Origin: Acidobacteriota bacterium
GTDB taxonomy: Bacteria > Acidobacteriota > Blastocatellia > Pyrinomonadales > Pyrinomonadaceae
NCBI GenBank assembly: GCA_019639115.1
Contig: JAHBSM010000002.1
Span: 237,425 to 301,424, forward strand
Length of the DNA: 64,000 nucleotides
Reading direction: 5' to 3'
Under the pieces are notes generated by a model that saw only the letters and a list, made by a program, of their open reading frames with translations, searched no databases and was not told the DNA's origin. Positions within the stretch are counted from its first letter, which is position 1, and every line of letters begins with the position of its first letter. This document shows positions 52,418 to 60,573 of the stretch, piece after piece. The position numbers and the translations under genes are program-made.

Positions 52418-53389
52418 TCAGAAGCGCATATTTAGCGCTAAGGCTTGTTCGAATGCATCTTCGACCGATTTAGCAACGATATGGGTAGCATTACCGACTT
52501 CATCGGATGTAGTGCCTCGACTTGAAACATGCTTGGTTCCGATGATAAGCGTTGTTTTAACGCTTGTGCCGTTGCGGTAGAACTCACGGCCGAGCAGTTC
52601 GATCGACATTCTCACTCGTATTTCATGACAAAGAGAATTCCAGAAACGACTCCCAGTGGCCGAAGTAAAAGAACCATTCTCACCAAGTATCGCGGCGAAC
52701 CGTCCGCCAGGCCTTAGTCTGCGCAATGCTGACTCCACATGGCGAAATCCAAACTCGCAACTATTCCCATGCACACGGCCACCGGTCGAAGAAAATGGCG
52801 GATTGACAAGAACTATGTCCGGAATAAGATCATGAGGCAGCAGGTCATCGACAAACTCCGCATCCACCGTAAACGCCTTGAGTCCTAACGCATGAGCTAA
52901 CGTTCTCCGTCTCGGATCGATCTCATTGGTTATTACCTTTGCTCCCGCGGCGCTCGCCCAAACAGCGAGACTGCCCGTGCCACACGACGGTTCGAGAACG
53001 GTTTCATCAGATTGAATAATCAAAAGATACGCCGCGAGGTAACCGATAGTCGCGGGCGTGGAAAACTGTTGAAAGGCGATTTGAGTCTCACTTCGCCAGG
53101 TCTGCGTAGGGAGCCTCTTTTGCAGAGGCCTCAATATCTTCGATACGGCCACTACCGGATCGATTGATGCGAGCAAATGCTGTCCGTACTTTTCCTGAAT
53201 AAGTGAGTTGATCGCCGTCTCGGCTATCTCGTGGTAGAAATGCGAATCGACAGCAGAATTAAAACCCCCTTGTTCCTTGCAGAGTTCAATGAGTTCCTTA
53301 TTAGAGATCGATCGTTCTCCGTCCACGATTTTGGCGACTCGTTTGACTAAGTTCTCTAGAGAGGTCGAAGATACATGTGGCTCGCTCAT
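52418..53389 (-). CDS. N6-adenine-type DNA methyltransferase
   Basis: This 323-residue protein (ATG at 53389) has the SAM motif VLEPSCGTGSLAVWASA, IDPRRR, and the catalytic motif DIVLVNPPFSS, with NPPF typical of N6-adenine enzymes. The front (about 1-110) is helical and may be a target or partner domain. It lies between primase and the strawberry-notch helicase; the methyltransferase-helicase pair is common on phages and large plasmids. It may protect element DNA. The target sequence cannot be read. Confidence 0.82.
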   Translation of the reverse strand: MSEPHVSSTSLENLVKRVAKIVDGERSISNKELIELCKEQGGFNSAVDSHFYHEIAETAINSLIQEKYGQHLLASIDPVVAVSKILRPLQKRLPTQTWRSETQIAFQQFSTPATIGYLAAYLLIIQSDETVLEPSCGTGSLAVWASAAGAKVITNEIDPRRRTLAHALGLKAFTVDAEFVDDLLPHDLIPDIVLVNPPFSSTGGRVHGNSCEFGFRHVESALRRLRPGGRFAAILGENGSFTSATGSRFWNSLCHEIRVRMSIELLGREFYRNGTSVKTTLIIGTKHVSSRGTTSDEVGNATHIVAKSVEDAFEQALALNMRF

Positions 53390-53408
53390 GACGCGAATTG
53401 TCAGCCGC

Positions 53409-54536
53409 TTATTTTGATGGCGAGATGTCCGCGAGTTGATGGCTTGCTGCGTCAAAGCACTCAGGGGTCAGCAGTTTAAGCCACTCAGGGACGTCCAGAT
53501 AATGAACAGTTGCTCCGGCAATCAGTGCATCGTCAATTCCTTTGAACCGTTTGTCCCACTTGAGAATTCTGGTGGGCTGTTCGCACGACAAAAACTGCTG
53601 CTCACTAACTCGCGACGCGACCAGCGAAGCAAGCGCTCGCGCAACGTGTGGATTCGTGAAACAGTCTGCATCGAACGCAATTTCCAGAGCTTTTTTGCGC
53701 GCGGCTTTAACGATCTCTCGATGCGATGTTGCGACACCGCTATTGCCGACGACGTATCGATCCGGCAGAAAGCTCTGACAGGTGGCGGCTTTTAGAGCAC
53801 CTTCCGTTACCAGCACCGTCTCTATTGTTTTACCTTTGAATCCTATCGCGCCTTCATAATGAAGTGGCGTACCGGGTCCACATCCGTCTCGTTGTCGGAT
53901 CGACGAAAGCCATGAGTATTTTGGAGATGTTCGGGAATTCTTACCAATAGCTTTCAACTGGCAGGCCTGAATCAGGCCATTTGACCCGATGAACGGAATC
54001 AAAAGAAGATCGTCAGCGTAGTCATAGTTGCCGCCGACTTGGAGTCTGCCGTTCGAGGTACGCCAAAAGCCGGGAACGCCCCTTAGTGCTCGAACGCGGG
54101 CACCTTTTTTGGCCAGTGCATCGTCAATCGACTGAGCAAGCCTCTGCCTTCGTTGTGCCGATTTGGGCAACATCCCGTAGCGACTGAGGTATTGATCTGG
54201 GCTTACCCATTCTTCTGATAAGAGTGAGATGTGATCGAAAAGCGGCGAGAATCGGATTAGTTCCTTATAGACCTTGTCTCGGATCTCGACGGGTGCTAGA
54301 GCGTTTGGTTTTGAACTTCTCGGCTGCTTTCGTTGTAAAGAATATACTGGATGGGGCACGTGCCTGATTTCACGATAGAAAACTCCCCAACCCGAGCTAC
54401 TGATTCTATCGGCATCTGTTGCGGAACGCGCACAGAATGTGATGCGATGATCTCTGGTCGTACTGCACCAGTCCGGTTTCCCGCAGATGCCGCACGGAGA
54501 TCTTCTTGATACTCTTTGGTAACCAACAGTCATCAT
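53409..54536 (-). CDS. Zinc-finger/TOPRIM primase-like protein
   Basis: This 375-residue protein has an N-terminal zinc ribbon (CGICGKPDWCSTTRDHRITFC), a linker, and a TOPRIM-type fold with TVLVTEGALKAATCQS and EIAFDADCFTNPHVARA (acidic residues for metal). The pattern is that of plasmid primases with a DUF3854-like TOPRIM. It probably primes replication or transfer of the element. It is the first gene of the operon with the methyltransferase and helicase. Confidence 0.78.
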   Translation of the reverse strand: MMTVGYQRVSRRSPCGICGKPDWCSTTRDHRITFCARSATDADRISSSGWGVFYREIRHVPHPVYSLQRKQPRSSKPNALAPVEIRDKVYKELIRFSPLFDHISLLSEEWVSPDQYLSRYGMLPKSAQRRQRLAQSIDDALAKKGARVRALRGVPGFWRTSNGRLQVGGNYDYADDLLLIPFIGSNGLIQACQLKAIGKNSRTSPKYSWLSSIRQRDGCGPGTPLHYEGAIGFKGKTIETVLVTEGALKAATCQSFLPDRYVVGNSGVATSHREIVKAARKKALEIAFDADCFTNPHVARALASLVASRVSEQQFLSCEQPTRILKWDKRFKGIDDALIAGATVHYLDVPEWLKLLTPECFDAASHQLADISPSK

Positions 54537-54539
54537 TAT

Positions 54540-54567
54540 TACCGCCGCCTATCTGCCGCTCTTTTAT
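54540..54567 (-). promoter_or_regulatory. Leader motif shared with the PRTRC operon (copy 2)
   Basis: Minus strand TATAAAAGAGCGGCAGATAG followed by GCGGCGG stands 4-31 bp before the primase start. It matches the leader at 47715-47740 with few changes and has the same ATAAAAG start. A shared factor may act on both operons. Confidence 0.5.
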
Positions 54568-54631
54568 AGTTCAAAAAGTCCCCGACACCTTGCAGTTTTC
54601 ACGTACTGATCGAGTTCTTCGCCGGTGGAGT

Positions 54632-54658
54632 GCGACATTTTTTGTTGACAAATGTCGC
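54632..54658 (+). promoter_or_regulatory. Inverted repeat before the AbiEi-like gene
   Basis: GCGACATTT (54632-54640) and AAATGTCGC (54650-54658) are perfect nine-base inverted arms with a 9-base spacer, overlapping a TTGACA (54645-54650). AbiEi antitoxins repress their own promoters through such repeats, so it is the likely operator of the gene starting at 54678. It also faces the primase operon on the other strand, so it may affect both. Confidence 0.7.
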
Positions 54659-54677
54659 TTTTCACCGCATGCTTTTA

Positions 54678-55253
54678 ATGGTGGATAAGCGACAACAGCC
54701 ACAAATCAAAAAACTTGGGGTCTTTACACTGGCTCAGGGCAAGGCTGCAGGAATTAGTCAGCAAGACATATCGCGGCTTGTCGCTAAAAGGGATCTTGTT
54801 CGGCTCGGCCGCGGAATCTATCTCCATCCGAAGGCATCGCTGGATAAAGATGTAGGATTCCAAATAGCGTATTCAAAGTTCGGGCCGGGTTCGGCAATTG
54901 GGGGCCTTTCAGCTCTATATCACTACAATCTTGCCGAACAAGTGCCGGGAGAAATATGGGTGATTGTTTCACCTGAGAAGAAAACCCGAGAAACGGGTTA
55001 TAAACTGATTCGCACAAAAACAAGGCTCGATAAGCAGATCATTGATGAAAAGGGCTATCGAATCGTGACAGTCGAACGGGCGGTTCTCGAAGGTCTAAAA
55101 TTCATCACAAAGATCGGCGAAAGAACTGCGATCAAGGCTGCCCGCGACGCTCTTGCTCAAAGAACAATTACCGAGGCCAGTCTCGCAAGATGTGCAAAAG
55201 AGCTAAGGCTTGAGACCTTGCTAGCTAAGCACTTACAAGTCATTTCCAAGTGA
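54678..55253 (+). CDS. AbiEi-family antitoxin/regulator (no partner toxin visible)
   Basis: This 191-residue protein from the ATG at 54678 has the AbiEi winged-helix front (GVFTLAQGKAAGISQQDISRL, RLGRGIYLHP) and the C-terminal AbiEi fold (SALYHYNLAEQVPGEIWVIV). AbiEi antitoxins normally precede abiEii, a nucleotidyltransferase toxin. Here the next gene is a VOC protein on the same strand, so this copy is solitary. It is one of the few plus-strand genes. ATG was chosen because the longer start would read through the operator. Confidence 0.8.
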   Translation: MVDKRQQPQIKKLGVFTLAQGKAAGISQQDISRLVAKRDLVRLGRGIYLHPKASLDKDVGFQIAYSKFGPGSAIGGLSALYHYNLAEQVPGEIWVIVSPEKKTRETGYKLIRTKTRLDKQIIDEKGYRIVTVERAVLEGLKFITKIGERTAIKAARDALAQRTITEASLARCAKELRLETLLAKHLQVISK

Positions 55254-55362
55254 ATGCTTGGCCGGAGGGAAGTCGGTCCGCAAGAAGCTCAACAGCGGCT
55301 CGGCGATCTATTTACATTGGGATTGCGTTGAGGTATGTGTCCTGCTTACTGTTATTAACGCT

Positions 55363-55719
55363 ATGAAGTCAACAATTAGAGAGTTAGTCGTTTACGTTCC
55401 AGCGGAGAATTTCGCCGTCTCAAAGAGTTTCTACGCGGCTCTTGGTTTTGAGTTAACGGAAGGGTGGGGCGGCACGTTCGATTGTCGCTTAGGTGGAGCG
55501 GTTTTCAGGCTACAGAACTATTACGTCAAAGACTGGGCGGAGAATTTCATGATGAAATTCGATGTTGACGATGTTCAGGCATGGCATGAACACGCCAAAC
55601 AGGTTATTGACGACGGCGATTATTCGAACGCGAGATATGACGAACCGGAAATGATTGGCGACACTCAAATATGTCACGTCTGGGATCCGTGCGGTGTTTT
55701 GTTGATATTTATTAGCTAA
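55363..55719 (+). CDS. VOC/glyoxalase-like protein
   Basis: This 118-residue protein (ATG at 55363) has the vicinal oxygen chelate fold: IRELVVYVPAENFAVSKSFY, ALGFELTEGWGG and the closing ICHVWDPCGVLLIFI. Members bind or alter small molecules, including bleomycin-type drugs. No fosfomycin- or catechol-specific residue set is clear. Bases 55254-55362 before it hold no better start. Its stop overlaps the mer gene stop tail-to-tail by 8 bp. Confidence 0.75.
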   Translation: MKSTIRELVVYVPAENFAVSKSFYAALGFELTEGWGGTFDCRLGGAVFRLQNYYVKDWAENFMMKFDVDDVQAWHEHAKQVIDDGDYSNARYDEPEMIGDTQICHVWDPCGVLLIFIS

Positions 55720-56191
55720 CTATGGATGTTCTTTCGGCTAAAAGACTTTTAACGATTCTATTTATTTCGCCAAGACAGCATGAGCCTGAAGGATTGCGAA
55801 TCTCACAAGCACAGAGTTTTTCTTTGATAAATTGCGTGACTTGAGTCGGAATAGTTGTTTCGCCGTTCAAAACTATTTCCCGTCGGACATTTCCCTCGGT
55901 GAATCCGAAACAATAACATAGAGGACGATCATCGCCTTTTGTTTTCGATGTAACCAATTCCCGCACGTCATCAGTCGTGAACACACTGCTATCTGCAGAA
56001 TAATAAACAACCTCACAGTCAGCCGAACTACAGAATCTATATTCCGAATCGCTTACCGCCGTGAGTTTCTCGCTTTTAACTTGATGCACGACAGTTTGTT
56101 TCGCGACGATTCGACCGACCTCGCCACAATTGTCACAGGCCGTTTTAACGATGCTGCTTATCGCTCCGACGCCGTTGCTACAACAATCCAT
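55712..56191 (-). CDS. CopZ-like Cys-rich iron-sulfur protein in the mer operon
   Basis: This 159-residue protein is Cys-rich. It begins with MDCCSN, has CDNCGEVGR, FCSSADCEVVYY, and a C-terminal Cys set CYCFGFTEGNVRREI, then CACEIRNPSGSCCLGEI. The latter resembles the [2Fe-2S] domain of archaeal CopZ/BFD-like proteins. It may bind Hg(II) or reduce metal. It lies 4 bp after the MerTP gene and takes the place where merA normally lies. Metal specificity is inferred from context. Confidence 0.68.
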   Translation of the reverse strand: MDCCSNGVGAISSIVKTACDNCGEVGRIVAKQTVVHQVKSEKLTAVSDSEYRFCSSADCEVVYYSADSSVFTTDDVRELVTSKTKGDDRPLCYCFGFTEGNVRREIVLNGETTIPTQVTQFIKEKLCACEIRNPSGSCCLGEINRIVKSLLAERTSIVS

Positions 56192-56195
56192 ACAA

Positions 56196-56810
56196 TTAAA
56201 TTAGTTCGTATCCAGTTGCCGTGATGGCTTCTTTGATCTTTTCGACTGTGGTCTGCGCCGAATCATACACGACCGTCACGTTATGTTGTTTATAATCGGC
56301 ATCGGCTGAGATGACGCCACGTAGCTTTCTCAACGGAACTTCGATATGAGCCTCACAGCCTTCGCAAGTCATGCCGCGAACTTTCAAAACTACCGTCTTT
56401 TTAGCGGCCGGTTCTTCGGTCACGACGACGGGAGCTGATTCTGTAGCTGGCAAATTCGGTGAGGTTATCGCCGCTGCGATGTAGCCCGTGTAGTACGGAG
56501 CAAGCGCAAACGTCGCAATAACTATTGTTCCGACCCAGAGAAATATCTTGTTAATGCGGCTGACCGGCTTTGTCTCGCAAGCCTCGCCCTCGGCACATTC
56601 TTCGCGGCGGAAATAGGCACGATAGAAACCAAACGCCAGGGCCGCAACCGCGACGACTATCATTGGATAACGCACGGTCTCAAAAATCGCAGCCGTGCCG
56701 AATGCACCGAGTCCGAATATAACGGCGATCAAGGGCAACACACAGCACAAACTTGAGACAAAAGCCGCAAACATCGCACCGCCGACAAATACATTGGATT
56801 TTTCCATCAT
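56196..56810 (-). CDS. merT-merP: Fused MerT-MerP mercuric transport protein
   Basis: This 204-residue protein has membrane helices (about 8-60 and 88-110) with Cys pairs LCCVLPL, an exposed loop with EECAEGEACE, and a C-terminal MerP-like HMA domain VRGMTCEGCEAHIEV with VTVVYDS. It should bring Hg(II) into the cytoplasm. MerT and MerP are separate genes in classical operons; this fused form is known in several phyla. No mercuric reductase follows in the window, so where the mercury goes is unclear. Confidence 0.85.
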   Translation of the reverse strand: MMEKSNVFVGGAMFAAFVSSLCCVLPLIAVIFGLGAFGTAAIFETVRYPMIVVAVAALAFGFYRAYFRREECAEGEACETKPVSRINKIFLWVGTIVIATFALAPYYTGYIAAAITSPNLPATESAPVVVTEEPAAKKTVVLKVRGMTCEGCEAHIEVPLRKLRGVISADADYKQHNVTVVYDSAQTTVEKIKEAITATGYELI

Positions 56811-56818
56811 AAAATACC

Positions 56819-57244
56819 TTATCTACTTGATATTTCAATCGTAGTTAAAACCGGACACTCAGCCGCCTTTCCATGTGCGGTCAATTCGTTTTCACACGCA
56901 ACAAGATGACGGTTGAGAAAACCCTTAAAACTCTTCATCTGCTGCATCTTTTCTTCAAGCTCTGTTAATTTGGTTTGGATAAGGTCACGCACGCTCTTGC
57001 ATTGATTTTCGCCGCCGCCGGATACAAAAAGCTGTTTTATCTCACTAAGCGTAAAACCCATTTCCTGCGCCTGTTTGATAAATCTGATTCGTTCTGCTGT
57101 TTCAAAGGAAAAGACCCGATAACCGCTATTGGTCCGAGCCGCCTTCGGAAGCAATTTCAACTTCTCGTAATAACGAACCGTATCAACGCTAACCTCCGCC
57201 AACGCCGCGATTTCTCCGATCTGTACCGAATTACTTTCCACCAC
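56819..57244 (-). CDS. merR: MerR regulator of the mer operon (probable leaderless GTG start)
   Basis: This 141-residue regulator has the MerR winged helix (IGEIAALAEVSVDTVRYYEKLKLLP) and the three Hg-binding Cys of MerR type: one in GGENQCKSVRD, then VACENELTAHGKAAEC. It begins with GTG at 57244 (a second GTG follows); no ATG is available. The promoter at 57251-57282 places the start site at or next to this codon, so the mRNA may be leaderless. It leads the operon and controls the fused MerTP and the CopZ-like gene. Confidence 0.85.
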   Translation of the reverse strand: MVESNSVQIGEIAALAEVSVDTVRYYEKLKLLPKAARTNSGYRVFSFETAERIRFIKQAQEMGFTLSEIKQLFVSGGGENQCKSVRDLIQTKLTELEEKMQQMKSFKGFLNRHLVACENELTAHGKAAECPVLTTIEISSR

Positions 57245-57250
57245 AAATTA

Positions 57251-57282
57251 ATCTTACACCCTTGAGCTAACTCCAGTGTCAA
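57251..57282 (-). promoter_or_regulatory. MerR-type promoter with 20-bp spacer
   Basis: Minus strand TTGACA (57277-57282) and TAAGAT (57251-57256) are separated by 20 bp, the stretched spacing that MerR proteins untwist. The spacer has CTGGAG and CTCAAG around TTAG, a nearly perfect dyad. The expected start is about 57244, which coincides with the merR GTG. Confidence 0.8.
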
Positions 57283-57364
57283 GAGAGAACTCAGTGAATG
57301 ATCGCTATGCGGCTACCTGGTGACCGGAGCCAACTTCAATGAAGCCAACCTCCTGATTCTGGAG

Positions 57365-59599
57365 CTAGTATTTGGGCTTCATCTCCTCCAATCTTCGGTC
57401 CATATCCCTGAAGAATCCGGTGACAACCGATGAAACCATCCTGAGTCGGGCAGCCTCCATCGCCGCTGTCTGATTTATTGATGCGGCTTCAGTGCGGCCC
57501 TCGAAGTTGAGTTGATTCGATACTTTCTCCATGTCAGCTGAACGGCGAATTCCTGAAAGTTGGATTCCTGCTCCTTGTCGGGTGCTCGACGAAGCGATCG
57601 AACTGCCGGTATTGAAAGCCTGCTTGCTTTGTGAAGCCTGAGTTTCGAGCGCTTGATTGATCTCACCCTGATAGACATTGCTTGCCTCTACCTTCGTGTC
57701 GGCAACAATGCCGGTGTTGTTGTTTTGAAGTGCGATGTTACTGCGGGTCGTTGAGTCCATCTGCTTGTTTACTTCTTGGATAGGATGCTTATTTCTCGAC
57801 CAGTCGAAGAGTTCCTGCCCCGTTCGAATCGGAACGGAAGTTCCGGCGATTGAGGAGCCACCGGGCGTAAACTCGTAGGTCTTCATCCCGAATCGCTCAA
57901 GGTTCCCCTGACCGCGCAGTTCAACTTCCTTCATTCCATCAATGGTTCGAGCCTCCCGTGTTCCTTGAGCTTCGGCCAGTGTTCCGGCGATCTCGCGCTT
58001 CGTTGCCGCTGCACTACTGCTTAGCCCATAGTTCTTGCTCGCCTCGGCAAGTAATGTCTGCGTTACCTGATTTGCCCGGATCTGTCCCAAACTAGTGGTA
58101 AGGCCGCCCTCGACTCCGGCAACCGACGAGACCAGACGAGCGTCCGTTGATTGGTTGGCTGCTTCTAAGGATTTTCTTGCGGCCGTCTGCTCCGCATTGT
58201 AGATGCCCTGAATTTGGGTGTTCTCGGCCTGTCGGTTGATAGCGGCTCCCGCAACTAAACCGTATGTCTCAAGCGCGGTTCCCATGCTCGAAAGCATCCA
58301 GCCCATCGAGATCTGAGAAACACCTTCATAAACCTGTCCTCGAAGAACTCTGTAACTGAGCCATGGAACGAGAATGAAACAGAGGCTGGAAACGAAGAAC
58401 AATGCGGTGACAATAAGCGCACTCGAAGCTGGATCATATGCACCGTTGGTTATGATCTTGGCGGTTACGGGATCAAGTGAGAACGTTGCCTCACCGTTGT
58501 AGATTGAAAGCGCTAGAACACCGAGGCCATAGCAAACATATAGTGTCACCTCCTTTACGATTGGAAATGCCAGAGCAAATGTTGCGACGCCCCAACAAAA
58601 TGGATAGAACATCTGGGCCGCAAATTTCTCGTCGAAACCAAAGGCAGCTAACACAGGAGCCGCCAGCTTAAGGCCTATCAATATAAACAGGCCGGCGATC
58701 GCAAGAAACAAGCCGCCGAACTTTATGATGTTTTGGCCGATCACCATGAAAGTGAACATCTTGGGGAGATTCCAGCCGAGGATATTAAGTTCGCCGGTTA
58801 TGTCTTTTACGGTCGATTCTTTATCCATAATGATGCCGACAAGTCCCGGCTCACCATTCGGAAGGCGCTCTGCGAGCAATGCGTTAGGGTCTTCGACGGC
58901 AAAGTTTGCTTTCACATACTTTTTCATCTTGTCGTCAAATTCAGTAACGAGTGAACGGTTGTAGGCTCGAATTGGCCGCGCAAAGAACTTGCCGGTTATC
59001 GTGAGGCCGTCGATGATGAACGGACTCGCTCCGATCAATACCATGAATATGATGGAACGAATCGCCCACGCAACGAGTTGCTCCGGCCCGAGGCCGCGGT
59101 TGTCGTGGAACCTACGAATAAATGCGAGGATCAAAACAAAACTCGCTATGATCCACGCTAGAAACATAAGGATCGGCATGAGCGGCTTAATGATGGTGTT
59201 TAGAACGGATTGAAACAGCCATTCCTGACCAGTCCGCATGAGATTCTTGATCTGTTCGCTGAAACTTGGTGCAGGAGGTTTTGGCGGAACAACCGGGCCG
59301 GGAGAAGGACTCGCGACTGGGTTAGCTGGATATTTATTCTCGAACTGTCGAAGTATTGGCGCCGGACTTCCATCGAGGGGCGGCATAAAAGGAGAGTCCG
59401 AGTTGATCGTCATTATAAGGTCATTTGCCGTTACAGGTTGACCGTTCATCGTTCCTACTGGAGTCTGCCCTTCGACACGAGGAGGGCGCGGCCGGGTTTG
59501 CCCAGCCGCTTTCGAGGCGAGGAGGTATGGCGAGACGAAGTAGGCAAGAATGAATAGAGCTGTCGCTAAAGCGTGACGAAATGGTGTCGCGTTTCTCAT
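57365..59599 (-). CDS. VirB6/TrbL-like type IV secretion membrane protein
   Basis: This 744-residue protein has a signal segment (about 10-30), a Pro-rich periplasmic part, and about six membrane helices between 140 and 430 (for example LMFLAWIIASFVLILAFI and LFLAIAGLFILIGLKLAAP). A long soluble C-terminus (about 450-744) is Gln/Asn/Ser-rich. The layout is that of VirB6/TrbL inner-membrane channel subunits of conjugation systems. It lies after the VirB5-like gene. The 57245-57364 gap before mer holds no gene. Confidence 0.75.
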   Translation of the reverse strand: MRNATPFRHALATALFILAYFVSPYLLASKAAGQTRPRPPRVEGQTPVGTMNGQPVTANDLIMTINSDSPFMPPLDGSPAPILRQFENKYPANPVASPSPGPVVPPKPPAPSFSEQIKNLMRTGQEWLFQSVLNTIIKPLMPILMFLAWIIASFVLILAFIRRFHDNRGLGPEQLVAWAIRSIIFMVLIGASPFIIDGLTITGKFFARPIRAYNRSLVTEFDDKMKKYVKANFAVEDPNALLAERLPNGEPGLVGIIMDKESTVKDITGELNILGWNLPKMFTFMVIGQNIIKFGGLFLAIAGLFILIGLKLAAPVLAAFGFDEKFAAQMFYPFCWGVATFALAFPIVKEVTLYVCYGLGVLALSIYNGEATFSLDPVTAKIITNGAYDPASSALIVTALFFVSSLCFILVPWLSYRVLRGQVYEGVSQISMGWMLSSMGTALETYGLVAGAAINRQAENTQIQGIYNAEQTAARKSLEAANQSTDARLVSSVAGVEGGLTTSLGQIRANQVTQTLLAEASKNYGLSSSAAATKREIAGTLAEAQGTREARTIDGMKEVELRGQGNLERFGMKTYEFTPGGSSIAGTSVPIRTGQELFDWSRNKHPIQEVNKQMDSTTRSNIALQNNNTGIVADTKVEASNVYQGEINQALETQASQSKQAFNTGSSIASSSTRQGAGIQLSGIRRSADMEKVSNQLNFEGRTEAASINQTAAMEAARLRMVSSVVTGFFRDMDRRLEEMKPKY

Positions 59600-59640
59600 G
59601 GCTTTGTTTGTTTTACTTTTTAGATCTGATCTTTTTGCGA

Positions 59641-60573
59641 TTATGGAAGAGGGCTTTCATAGACGTCGTCATTCCATACTTCATAGCGGTCGAGTTCACG
59701 AAGAAACTCGTCCGAGGCTCGTGTGATCCCAGTCATCATCTCAGTGCTTCGGCGGATCTCTTTTCCGAACTCCGTCATCTGCTCGATCTTGAGGCCGTAG
59801 GCAATAAATTTGGCCTGTATCTTCGCTTCGAGCTCGCGCAGTTGGCCTTCGACTGTTGAAATACGCAGATTGATCGCGAGCATCTGATCAATCAGAGATT
59901 GAACCCCATCCCGATTTGCTGCAGGATTTGCTTCGATCGCTCGCGTTTCATCAGCGATCTTCTCGCGTTCCTCGTAAAGCTTTGCAAGGTCCAGAAGAAT
60001 GTTCTCGCGGTCAAAGAGCATTCGTTCGAGTTCAGAATCGAGTTTTGCGAGACGTTCGAGATTCTTGAAATGGGCATCGGCGCTTCGACCGATCGAATGC
60101 CGCAGAAAGTCATCCAGGTCACGTTTGTTCGCATCCATATCGAAGATGCCGTTCTTAAGGCGTCTAGCGATATTGACGACTGAATGAATCTGGCTGGTGA
60201 TGGTCGCTTCGATTCGTTTTTTAAGTTCGAAGGTTCCGCGAATCAAACGGCCGATGGTCGCATACGTAGTTATCAGCTGCTTATGCCGCATGACTTGCTC
60301 TTCAACCTTACCGAGAATCCCTCGCAGATTGGTCACGCTTTCAATCATCTTTTCGTACTGCTTGACCGCTTGTTCATAAGTATCGATATAGTGGTTGATG
60401 GTCTCAAGCCATCGGGCAGCCTCTTCGACTCTTTTCTCGACCTGGAGAATGTATTGCGACGGATCGAATACGGTCCACTGTGCCTGTGCCGGGCGTACGT
60501 CGAGTCCAATGAAGATCGAAGAAAGAATTGCTCCGAGAAAGATCTGTCTTAGTGTTTCGTGAGTGCCGATCAT
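59641..60573 (-). CDS. VirB5/TrbJ-like type IV secretion protein
   Basis: This 310-residue secreted protein has a signal peptide (ending PAQAQWTVFDPSQYI) and long helices with coiled-coil character (RVEEAARWLETINHYIDTYEQ; EKMIESVTNLRGIL). QWTVFDPSQYI after the signal is typical of TrbJ/VirB5 pilus-tip proteins. It overlaps the VirB4 gene by 4 bp (ATGA). Confidence 0.82.
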   Translation of the reverse strand: MIGTHETLRQIFLGAILSSIFIGLDVRPAQAQWTVFDPSQYILQVEKRVEEAARWLETINHYIDTYEQAVKQYEKMIESVTNLRGILGKVEEQVMRHKQLITTYATIGRLIRGTFELKKRIEATITSQIHSVVNIARRLKNGIFDMDANKRDLDDFLRHSIGRSADAHFKNLERLAKLDSELERMLFDRENILLDLAKLYEEREKIADETRAIEANPAANRDGVQSLIDQMLAINLRISTVEGQLRELEAKIQAKFIAYGLKIEQMTEFGKEIRRSTEMMTGITRASDEFLRELDRYEVWNDDVYESPLP

